Source: Flavobacterium humi
GTDB taxonomy: Bacteria; Bacteroidota; Bacteroidia; Flavobacteriales; Flavobacteriaceae
Length of the DNA: 64,000 bases
Reading direction: 5' to 3'
NCBI RefSeq assembly: GCF_004745595.1
Contig: NZ_SRLH01000001.1
Span: 1 to 64,000 of the forward strand
A model generated the notes under the pieces. That model saw only the letters and a list, made by a program, of their open reading frames with translations, was not told the origin of the DNA and ran no database searches. Position numbers and translations under genes: made by a program. This document shows, one piece after another, positions 54,182-61,402 of the stretch; position 1 is the first letter of the stretch; each line of letters starts with the position of its first letter.

Positions 54182-56862
54182 TGAGTGGATTACAGAACAA
54201 CTATAACAAAATTTTCAATCATCAATTACTCAATAAAATAATTGATGACCTGACTTATAATCAGTTCTTTTTTCAGTTAAAAAAGGGTAAACCCTTATTG
54301 CCAATTTCTTTTGAAGACTTAAAAAAATGCATTTGGTTAAGCTCGATATTGGCTGATAGCAGCGATGAGAACCACCGAAAAAAAGTGCAGCTCTTTGCCA
54401 GTCTAGCATACCTCCAAAATTCGGAAGATGTCAATATAACGAGAGCTTGTTACCTATTGTGTTCCAGAGTAGGTAATCTTACAGCAACACGGCTTTTTAA
54501 GAGGTTAGAAAATGGTCACTATGATGAGATCTTCTTTTCTTTTGACGCTTTACTCAATTATGAACTAGCAAATGAATGGAACGACAAGCTGGTGATTTCG
54601 AACAAAGAACATATCGTAACCTCTAAGTTTCAAAAAGGATTATGGAATACATTGAATCTTGGAGAGCGGGTAGCGATTTCTGCGCCAACTTCAGCAGGTA
54701 AATCCTTTATTCTTAAAAAATATGTAAACAGATTACTTCTGGAGCATGATGCATTCCGCATCTTATACATTGTCCCTTCAAAAGCTTTGATTAACCAAGT
54801 TAGTGAAGAGTTTAGAAAGGAAGTCAATCTGAAAGAAGTTGATGTAAAGACCGCTTTCATAGATGATGAAAAGGGAGAAGCCAAACAAAAGGAAATTTAT
54901 GTCCTTACAGCAGAGCGTTGTCTTAGATTAATAAAAGAAGCATCGAAAGGAGAATTTGTCCTTAACCTGATTTTTATTGATGAAATTCAAAATATTGAAG
55001 ATGAAGAGGGAAGGGGGTCGCTTCTTGAATATGTTTTGAAAGAATTATTTACATTATTTCCGAAGGCGCAAATCATTATTGCCGGGCCCAATATCGATGA
55101 TGCCTCAACCCTTTTTTTCAAGATATTTGATATTGAAGCTGTTGCCGTTGAGACTAGTGTTTCTCCAGTATTCCAGATAAAGACGATTGTGAGGCCGACG
55201 GAAGGAAACAAACTAAAGGTTACTCTAAAAAACCAATTAGGCAGAGAGCAAAGCTTTGAACTTGAAACAGAGACCAATATCTCTAAAATGATTAACAGCA
55301 GCTATGCTAGGGGTCTTGCTTCAATCATAGATTATTTCTCTACCAACGAGCAAAATATAATCTACTCCCCAAGGACGGACTATGTAGAGACATGGGCATT
55401 AGAATATGTTAACGGTACTGTCCAAGAGTTTAAAGACGAGATTGGGGAGACACAAACTAAAGAACTCATTGACTTCCTTAGAGAGGAAATCCATCCTAAA
55501 TATCATTTAATCCCTTGTTTGGAGAAAAAAGTTGCCTTCCATCACAGTAAGCTCCCAGATATCGTACGTAAAGAGATTGAAGATGGTTTTTTGGAAGGTC
55601 GGATAATAAATCTTTTTTGCACCTCCACCTTGTTGGAAGGGGTTAATTTACCTGCAAATAATCTTTTTATTGTGGCGCCAAAGAAGATGAATGATCGCCT
55701 TTCAGCTTTTGAATTTGGAAATCTTATTGGAAGAGCTGGACGGATCAGAGACTGCCTTTATGGTACAATCTATTGTGTAGAGAGAAGCATCAATGATACC
55801 TGGGCTGAAGAGTACTATGATAAAGTTTATTCTAAGGAGGTAAAATCCGTAACTGAAAAATCACTTGATGTTGTGACAGAACTTGTATCACAGCTTGATA
55901 AACCTATTGAGGAAATTACCGAGGCTAAACATAGGAATACCTCCATATCTCTTCGCCATAAATACTTACAGGGTGAGGAAGCCCTGATTGATTATCTATT
56001 TAAGAAAAATGTTGAGCAGAGTAATGTAGAACATATTATAGGAAAATTAAGGACACTTTTGGGTAGTGTGGAAATTCCCCATGAGGTCTCAAAACTGAAT
56101 CCTTCAGTTGATCCAATACTGCAGAACACCTTATATCTTAAGATTAAGGAGGAAGGGATCTCTCAATGGGCAGTAAATCACAACTCAAATTTTTATGGAA
56201 AGATTACGAAAGAGGATAAAGATAATTATGCCTTTCATGATACCAGTTTTTATTGGCAACTAGTAAGTATTATGGAAAGACTCGATACTATTTTTGAAAT
56301 TTCAAAAGAGGCGTATTTCAGGCATAATATTTCAGCATCTATACGTCAGATATGTTTTTATGGACTACGCTGGCTGAATAGTTCATCTTTACATGATTTG
56401 ATACAGAATGATATAAAATTCTACAGCAATCACAGTAATGAAAAGAAAAAAATTGATCCTGAGAATGATGGAGATGTAAATTTCCGAATTAACGAGGTAA
56501 TCAAAATTAATAGTACGCTTGTATCTTATATATTAGTTAAATACCTAAAACTTGCCAATGATATAATGGAGCCTTTGATGAGTGATAATCAAAAAGAAAA
56601 GTACAAATTCTCCCTTGGCTTGCCGACAATGCTTGAGTTAGGGTCTACAGAAAATGTAGTAAAACTTCTTATTTCAAGGGGGATATCAAGAAGTGTTGCG
56701 ATAAAAGTTTGGGGTGAGTTTAAGAAAGTATATGGAAATGAGACTATGGATATTTTTGAGTGGTTAAAGACTAAGGACAAACTCAATCTTAAGCCGATTT
56801 ATAATCGCTATTTAAAACGGCTAAAGCTTCTGAAAAGCAATGAAAACGATTTTGAAGTATAA
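54181..56862 (+). CDS. hamB: Hachiman anti-phage system helicase HamB
   Basis: An 893-aa superfamily 2, Ski2-like helicase. An N-terminal helical region (residues 1-150) precedes the motor: Walker A APTSAGKS at 168-175, VPSKALINQV (motif Ia), Walker B DEIQ at 267-270, AGPNIDD (motif III region), TSTLLEGVNLP (motif V) and IGRAGRIRD (motif VI). The C-terminal 350 aa are helical, ending LKSNENDFEV. It is the sensor and motor partner of HamA. Length matches known HamB proteins, and key motifs are intact, so the system looks functional. Confidence 0.92.
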   Translation: MSGLQNNYNKIFNHQLLNKIIDDLTYNQFFFQLKKGKPLLPISFEDLKKCIWLSSILADSSDENHRKKVQLFASLAYLQNSEDVNITRACYLLCSRVGNLTATRLFKRLENGHYDEIFFSFDALLNYELANEWNDKLVISNKEHIVTSKFQKGLWNTLNLGERVAISAPTSAGKSFILKKYVNRLLLEHDAFRILYIVPSKALINQVSEEFRKEVNLKEVDVKTAFIDDEKGEAKQKEIYVLTAERCLRLIKEASKGEFVLNLIFIDEIQNIEDEEGRGSLLEYVLKELFTLFPKAQIIIAGPNIDDASTLFFKIFDIEAVAVETSVSPVFQIKTIVRPTEGNKLKVTLKNQLGREQSFELETETNISKMINSSYARGLASIIDYFSTNEQNIIYSPRTDYVETWALEYVNGTVQEFKDEIGETQTKELIDFLREEIHPKYHLIPCLEKKVAFHHSKLPDIVRKEIEDGFLEGRIINLFCTSTLLEGVNLPANNLFIVAPKKMNDRLSAFEFGNLIGRAGRIRDCLYGTIYCVERSINDTWAEEYYDKVYSKEVKSVTEKSLDVVTELVSQLDKPIEEITEAKHRNTSISLRHKYLQGEEALIDYLFKKNVEQSNVEHIIGKLRTLLGSVEIPHEVSKLNPSVDPILQNTLYLKIKEEGISQWAVNHNSNFYGKITKEDKDNYAFHDTSFYWQLVSIMERLDTIFEISKEAYFRHNISASIRQICFYGLRWLNSSSLHDLIQNDIKFYSNHSNEKKKIDPENDGDVNFRINEVIKINSTLVSYILVKYLKLANDIMEPLMSDNQKEKYKFSLGLPTMLELGSTENVVKLLISRGISRSVAIKVWGEFKKVYGNETMDIFEWLKTKDKLNLKPIYNRYLKRLKLLKSNENDFEV

Positions 56863-56871
56863 TGCTTATAT

Positions 56872-56955
56872 TTTTACTTTAAAAACCTTCAATATCCTTT
56901 TTAGCAACATAAGTAAACTTTCCCTTTAAAAATTTACTTACGTTGCTTTCGAATT
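56872..56955 (-). pseudogene. Remnant of an HTH gene 3' end (duplicate of 60287-60853 end)
   Basis: On the minus strand this reads VSKFLKGKFTYVAKKDIEGF then stop. It is homologous to the end of the HTH gene at 60287, RNNINKFSNGKFTYVAKKDIEGFLK. The 43 bases 56881-56923 are identical to 60295-60337. Outside these the match decays and contains an indel that breaks the frame, and no HTH coding sequence continues upstream. It lies 10 bases after the hamB stop. Confidence 0.82.
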
Positions 56956-57191
56956 AAATCCAAAAAGTAGTCTTGGTAATAAGGTGAGAAATAAAACATT
57001 GTATTAATAAGGAATATAATTATCAAGATAGATTACTTCGATTATACTATTGTAGTAGCTAGGCAGAAAGGCTACTTTGTGTCGAATGTATGGAGAAAGT
57101 GGATAGCTCTACACTGTAGATTTTATAATCTCGATGTAAAATTGTTAGATTGAGAATATTTTTTTAAGGAACAAAGCAAAACATAAAATTT
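56956..57191. other. Spacer with a hairpin, upstream of the RES gene
   Basis: About 235 bases with no coding frame. It contains a possible hairpin AGTAGC/GCTACT near 57054-57076. The promoter of the HEPN/RES gene should lie here, but I cannot point to a clear consensus box. Confidence 0.35.
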
Positions 57192-58379
57192 ATGAGTGGA
57201 GCAATGGAAGAGGCAATGCGCCTGGAAGAACTAGGACTGAACACGGTACCCGATACAAATGTGTGTGCAAAACATATAGACGAACCTGTAATAAGAAATT
57301 TTATTCGCAGAAATGCATCTCGAGGATATTGCGATTATTGTGAGAAGACAATATCTGTTGTTCCTTTAGAGGATCTTATGGAATTCATTATGGAGGCAGT
57401 TGTAAGATTATATACTGACCCTGCTAACTTCATGTCGTATCAATCCAGTGAAGGTGGTTACCTTGGAAATGTGTATGATAGCAATGAAATTCTTCAGGAG
57501 CATTTTGAACTTGACATACCAGACAATAAACTGTTCAATGATGTATTTGATTCGCTTGACCTGAACAAACCTTGGGCCAATGAGATGGAATATTATGATA
57601 GTCCTTCGGATATTATGTTGTACAGTTGGAACTATTTCAAAAAGGTAGTAAAACATAGATCACGGTATTTCTTCGGACTCGTTAAGGATTTTAATTCAGA
57701 TGATTACCGTATCGATTCAGATGATATGCTAGACGAAATTGGTGATAGTATAAAAAAATTCGGCTTGTCAAAGGTACTTCCTCAGGGCACACCACTGTAT
57801 CGATGCAGACAGCACAAAAAAGATGATATTTCAGTAAACACAGCTGAAGGAATGACATCGCCTCCAGAAAAATATGCCATAAATCCAAACAGGATGAGTC
57901 CTGCTGGTATTTCCATGTTTTATGGTGCATTTGAGTTGGAAACATGCCTTTTAGAAACGCTGGATTTAAAGGATACTGAGCTGGATTATTTTACGACTGT
58001 AACTTTTATTTCGAAACGTGAATTAAATATTATCGATTTATCCTCACTTCCAAATCTTCCAAGCCCTTTTGACCAAAAAAAACAGAAAGACCGCTTTAGG
58101 ATTGTCTTCATGAAAGATTTTGTTAGAGATCTCGTAGCTCCTATTGAAAGAGATGGACAGGTTCACATAGAATATGTACCCACGCAGATCATTACCGAGT
58201 ATTTTAGATTTCCTTTTTCTGATAAATTGAAAAAGGAAAAGCGAATTGACGGTATCATATATCCTTCTTCGAAAAACGGAAAAAAGGCATGTGTACTTTT
58301 TTTTGATAACATGGAGAGCTTTACCATACTTGATATGGACTCTACCTCATTAAAGACAAGCAAACTTGTGTATGCGTAG
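57192..58379 (+). CDS. HEPN-associated RES-domain protein (putative NAD+-targeting effector)
   Basis: A 395-aa protein. A small zinc knuckle (C25, H28, C47, C50 in GYCDYC) opens an N-terminal HEPN/RES-associated domain (residues 1-190), with VKHRSRYFFGLVKDF typical of that group. A RES domain follows: LYRCRQHK (Arg), NRMSPAGISMFYGAFELE (Arg, Tyr, Glu), TCLLETL, then the Ser/Asp-bearing RIDGIIYPSSKNGKKACVLFF. RES proteins such as those of Xre-RES toxin-antitoxin systems consume NAD+. Here there is no Xre antitoxin next to it, and the gene is on a defence island, so it may trigger NAD+ depletion when phage infection is sensed. This is inference. Confidence 0.83.
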   Translation: MSGAMEEAMRLEELGLNTVPDTNVCAKHIDEPVIRNFIRRNASRGYCDYCEKTISVVPLEDLMEFIMEAVVRLYTDPANFMSYQSSEGGYLGNVYDSNEILQEHFELDIPDNKLFNDVFDSLDLNKPWANEMEYYDSPSDIMLYSWNYFKKVVKHRSRYFFGLVKDFNSDDYRIDSDDMLDEIGDSIKKFGLSKVLPQGTPLYRCRQHKKDDISVNTAEGMTSPPEKYAINPNRMSPAGISMFYGAFELETCLLETLDLKDTELDYFTTVTFISKRELNIIDLSSLPNLPSPFDQKKQKDRFRIVFMKDFVRDLVAPIERDGQVHIEYVPTQIITEYFRFPFSDKLKKEKRIDGIIYPSSKNGKKACVLFFDNMESFTILDMDSTSLKTSKLVYA

Positions 58380-58402
58380 TTTGTAATGAAGAGAGCTGCC
58401 TG

Positions 58403-59974
58403 CTATTCCAGAAAGAGCCAGTAACGAAGGAGCTCTTTTTTAACTTCTCGTAATCTGCGCTGAGCGGGGTTTAGGTTTTTTGTTATCAAGTAAAAAAGAT
58501 CAGTCAGCAAAAGCTTGCTTTCAAATATGTAGCCATGAGAATTTGGAGAATCAATATTTGATGCTTCTACTGTATCGATATTCTCGTCTACAAATATATC
58601 ATTTCCAATCTGTCCCAAGCGAAGGCGTCCGCGTCTTCCCCAACTTGAAACTCCTAAAGCACCATCATGGTCAGAAGCGTAGATTGTCCTGCGAAGGCCA
58701 ATATTTTTAAATTCAGGCAATATAGTATTGCGAAACTCTTCTTGATCTATATCTGATGCGCCAAGGATAAGCTGGTGGATCTTTTCAAGATGTGCTCCCA
58801 TGGAAGAATTACGTCTTAAAGAATTTAAGGACAGGGTCGTGACAAGGGTTCCCATACTATGGGCGATGATATGTATATGTTCTAACTGTGTATTCAGCAA
58901 TAATTGCTTTAAAAAATCTTCCAGAGCTGGAAAACTGCTTCTGGCTTTTGCCTCGTCAGAAAGATAGTCGACATATTTAGCACTTGAAGGCCAACTAAAG
59001 AAACCAGAAAATCCAGTAAATGGTAAATCCCAAGCCAATTGGGCTGTTCTTCTGGCGGCATCTTCAAATGAATTTCTATAACCATGAACAAATAGCAGTG
59101 CATTTTTTTCTGGTGCATCATTTATGACAGTATTAAATTTAGATATAAAATCTGTCCTGTCCAGCGGCTGGACTTTATTTACCATAACATGCTTATTGTC
59201 ATCTTCTGGGAATTCCCATATTATACGCCTCGGCCTTTCCAATTCACCCTGTACATGCCCCTTTGGAATATTAACTTCGCAAAGACCTAGCTGGAGCTCA
59301 TCCAAATCAGATCCATAAATCTGCTTATCATCATCTATTTTTAATGCATTTCGATTTGTTCCATAGAAAAGGGTAATTTTCCCTCCCTTATCCTGTTTTG
59401 GAAACATTCTGTCTATATTTTCAAGCCTTTCTACTACCTTATAATAATGGTTTTGCTCATACTGTATTACAGGCATAAGGTCATAGATTCTCTGAATACC
59501 AGTTCCAAATTGCTTTTCTATTTTACCCAATTCTCGGTTACCCAATGTTTGGATTTCTTCATCGTCACGAAAAACAGGAACATTTATTTCCTTGAGGGCA
59601 CTTTCTTCTATCCAATTTATTGAAATTTTTACTGTGGTTTCATCAGTGATTTCTTTTAGACTTACGTACCCAATCCTATCAATATTTTGGTGATGTACCC
59701 CAAAAATCCTATCTAGGGGTTGGATGTTTTTTGTTTCTGTGATTGCTTTTGCCAATTCTTTTACCATGTACTTGGTTGAGCCGGGATTAGTTTGCGCGAC
59801 CTGAATAACCAAATCATTTTTGGGCTGTGAAATATTGTCTACGATCTCATTCCATTTGAATATAATTTCACTGGTTTTGCCTCGGTCTATTGTATGTTTA
59901 AATTTCGTTTCTTTAAGCTGAATGGCATAATACCTCCCATAAGGTCTTTCAACAGGGACTAGAGATTTATTCAT
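58403..59974 (-). CDS. Large alpha/beta hydrolase (DUF900-like) with a 200-aa N-terminal domain
   Basis: A 523-aa protein. Residues 1-195 form an N-terminal domain I do not recognise (YGRYYAIQLKETKFKHTID, IFGVHHQNIDRIGYVSLKEI). Residues 200-523 are a DUF900-type alpha/beta hydrolase: ITLFYGTNRNA, ALLFVHGYRNSFEDAARRTA, nucleophile Ser373 in IIAHSMGTLV, acid candidate in YASDHDGAL, His480 in SPNSHGYIFE. Such folds are esterases, lipases or peptidases. There is no signal peptide, so it acts in the cytoplasm. It is convergent with the RES gene (23 bases between stops). An AATACGTATT palindrome lies about 165 bases upstream of its start. Confidence 0.8.
   Translation of the reverse strand: MNKSLVPVERPYGRYYAIQLKETKFKHTIDRGKTSEIIFKWNEIVDNISQPKNDLVIQVAQTNPGSTKYMVKELAKAITETKNIQPLDRIFGVHHQNIDRIGYVSLKEITDETTVKISINWIEESALKEINVPVFRDDEEIQTLGNRELGKIEKQFGTGIQRIYDLMPVIQYEQNHYYKVVERLENIDRMFPKQDKGGKITLFYGTNRNALKIDDDKQIYGSDLDELQLGLCEVNIPKGHVQGELERPRRIIWEFPEDDNKHVMVNKVQPLDRTDFISKFNTVINDAPEKNALLFVHGYRNSFEDAARRTAQLAWDLPFTGFSGFFSWPSSAKYVDYLSDEAKARSSFPALEDFLKQLLLNTQLEHIHIIAHSMGTLVTTLSLNSLRRNSSMGAHLEKIHQLILGASDIDQEEFRNTILPEFKNIGLRRTIYASDHDGALGVSSWGRRGRLRLGQIGNDIFVDENIDTVEASNIDSPNSHGYIFESKLLLTDLFYLITKNLNPAQRRLREVKKELLRYWLFLE
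58412..58442 (+). terminator. Intrinsic terminator for the RES gene, inside the hydrolase 3' end
   Basis: Stem AAAGAGC/GCTCTTT with T-tract on the plus strand, beginning 33 bases after the RES stop and overlapping the last codons of the convergent hydrolase. Confidence 0.5.
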
Positions 59975-60138
59975 AATAGAAGATTAGTAAGGTTGGAAAA
60001 TCTCTAAATTACTTAAAATTCTAATATGATATGAACCCTTCACAAATAACTAGGGTATTTTTCTCATATTTAGTTTCTGATTTCCAACAAATATTTTAAA
60101 TTTCTAAAGACGATTTATCCTAAAAAATATTATCAAAC
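59975..60138. other. Upstream region of the hydrolase gene
   Basis: AT-rich, no coding frame. It should carry the promoter of the minus-strand hydrolase gene. The next feature, an operator-like palindrome, lies at 60139. Confidence 0.35.
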
Positions 60139-60148
60139 AATACGTATT
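60139..60148. promoter_or_regulatory. Third AATACGTATT palindrome
   Basis: Same 10-base core as the two sites at 47668-47727. It lies between the hydrolase start and the right HTH gene end, where a regulator from this island could act. Confidence 0.5.
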
Positions 60149-60285
60149 TTTACCTGATTTTACATCACTAATTTTAGTTAGAAAAACTTTGAGTTGTTAT
60201 AATAAAAAGAAAAGAACAATCGAAAGATTCGTCTTTTTAAGAAGGAAACTATATTGGAATAACAAATTATATAGGTGTCTAATCT

Positions 60286-60337
60286 TTTACTTCAAAAAAC
60301 CTTCAATATCCTTTTTAGCAACATAAGTAAACTTTCC
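60286..60337 (-). repeat. Right copy of the HTH 3'-end duplication
   Basis: Bases 60295-60337 are identical to 56881-56923, and the flanking TTTTACTT/A-run matches with one substitution and one indel. The two copies are in the same orientation and enclose the RES and hydrolase genes (3.4 kb). Confidence 0.85.
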
Positions 60338-60853
60338 ATTCGAAAATTTATTTATATTATTTCGTTTTATAAGATTATATAGAGCCCCGCTTGAAATATT
60401 AAATTTCTTTTGTATTTCAGTAATGGTGTAGCAGTCTTTAATTTCAGCCTGTTTTCCTTGTTCTGTAGGCTGTAAAACTATTTCAAATCCAATTCGTGGC
60501 TGATCAAATAAAACATCAATATCACTCCGTCTGATTAAGGTTTTCCTTTTTGAAAAGTTATGGGCATTTATTCTTTTGGTATTAATCAAACGATAGACGG
60601 TTTTAACAGAAAAACCTAAAAGCAATGCCAGTTGTCTTACTCTTAAAAATTCTTTGTCTTTAAGATCAATAAGCGGCTGGTTTTTTATTTTGATTGTTTG
60701 AAGGTTAGAGTTTTCAATTTTCTGATTTTTTAACCTTCGCTTATAATCTTTGCTGGCACATTTTAGGGAACAATATTTTGTTGTGGTTTTCTTTGCAAGG
60801 AATTCTAAACCACAAAATCCACATATTTTATATACTGAAATATTTGAGCTCAT
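60287..60853 (-). CDS. Zinc-finger and tandem helix-turn-helix protein
   Basis: A 188-aa protein. An N-terminal zinc finger (C11, C14, C28, C32; CGFCGLEFLA and KYCSLKC) is followed by two excisionase-type HTH segments: LRVRQLALLLGFSVKTVYRLI and YTITEIQKKFNISSGALYNLI, each with its wing (RRSDIDVLF; YVAKKDIEGFLK). Proteins of this type are often encoded next to tyrosine integrases in Bacteroidota elements. Here no integrase follows; the hydrolase gene is downstream instead. It probably controls element or defence genes, or helps recombination. Its 3' end is duplicated at 56.9 kb. Confidence 0.83.
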   Translation of the reverse strand: MSSNISVYKICGFCGLEFLAKKTTTKYCSLKCASKDYKRRLKNQKIENSNLQTIKIKNQPLIDLKDKEFLRVRQLALLLGFSVKTVYRLINTKRINAHNFSKRKTLIRRSDIDVLFDQPRIGFEIVLQPTEQGKQAEIKDCYTITEIQKKFNISSGALYNLIKRNNINKFSNGKFTYVAKKDIEGFLK

Positions 60854-61201
60854 TTCTAATTATATTAGTTGGAATTATAAGACTGAAAAGTAGTTAAGAA
60901 TACTTAAGCAACATTTTTTGATTTGGGAAAAATTATTACAAGTATACTTCTTAAAGTATCAACACTAAAATGTTTAATTACCCTAGTAAATATAAGCCTT
61001 TCTATCCTAATATTTATGTTTCAGGACGTGTTATAAACAGTTTAAAAATTTGCTAATTTCGCTGATAGAAATTAACATGCCAGTATTTATGGGAGCTAAC
61101 AGAGTTTAAAGGACAACGTGGTACATTTTTGAACAAAATAAAACAAAGAAAAAATCATAAAAGCTGTTAATTTTCCAAGAAATTTAATCTTTTTTGATGA
61201 C
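60854..61201. other. Gene-free right-end region of the island
   Basis: AT-rich with no supported coding frame on either strand and no recognisable integrase remnant. It should hold the promoter of the HTH gene and, farther right, recombination sites. Confidence 0.5.
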
Positions 61202-61227
61202 TTTAAGCAGATTTAAGAGGTTTTAAG
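61202..61227. repeat. Three TTTAAG motifs at exact 10-bp pitch
   Basis: TTTAAG starts at 61202, 61212 and 61222. One copy per helical turn puts them on the same DNA face, as for bending or accessory-protein sites of integrative elements. They lie about 150 bases inside the right end. Confidence 0.55.
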
Positions 61228-61276
61228 GGTCGTTATTTGCCCCAAAAAGACAAAAAAGGTAATTTTTCTGTTCTGA

Positions 61277-61297
61277 GGTACAATTTGGGTACAAAAA
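61277..61297. promoter_or_regulatory. Right-end GGTACAA pair, possible recombinase site
   Basis: GGTACAA at 61277 and 61288, 11 bases apart, the same motif and pitch as at the left end (47066 and 47077). Confidence 0.55.
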
Positions 61298-61378
61298 GTG
61301 GGTTTTTCAGTGAGGAAAGTAGGATTTTTAGTTAAATTTTAACATAAAATTAAGTTAAATATGTTAAAATTATGTTAA

Positions 61379-61402
61379 TTATTTGCCGATACAAAAATTA
61401 GC
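61379..61402 (-). repeat. Right attachment-like repeat within the mnmE 3' end
   Basis: Last eight codons of mnmE, A-N-F-C-I-G-K and stop. It pairs with 47010-47033 as the two ends of the island. Confidence 0.82.

Larger units (their letters stand above)
47010..61402. mobile_element. Defence island integrated at the 3' end of mnmE
   Basis: The island is bounded by direct repeats of the last eight codons of mnmE (47010-47033 and 61379-61402; both read ANFCIGK-stop on the minus strand). It holds at least eight cargo genes, mostly phage-defence families, and an HTH gene near each end. No integrase or relaxase is visible. The gene content and codon composition are more AT-rich than the flanks. 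Integration at the 3' end of mnmE (trmE) is the known site choice of SGI1-type islands in Gammaproteobacteria; this would be a comparable but independent element. Confidence 0.82.

Noticed and set aside
58412..58442. Reading the hairpin here as a regulatory RNA
   Set aside because: It is better explained as the terminator of the convergent RES gene.
60854..61378. Integrase remnant at the mnmE end
   Set aside because: Translation in all frames by eye shows no recombinase motif and frequent stops.
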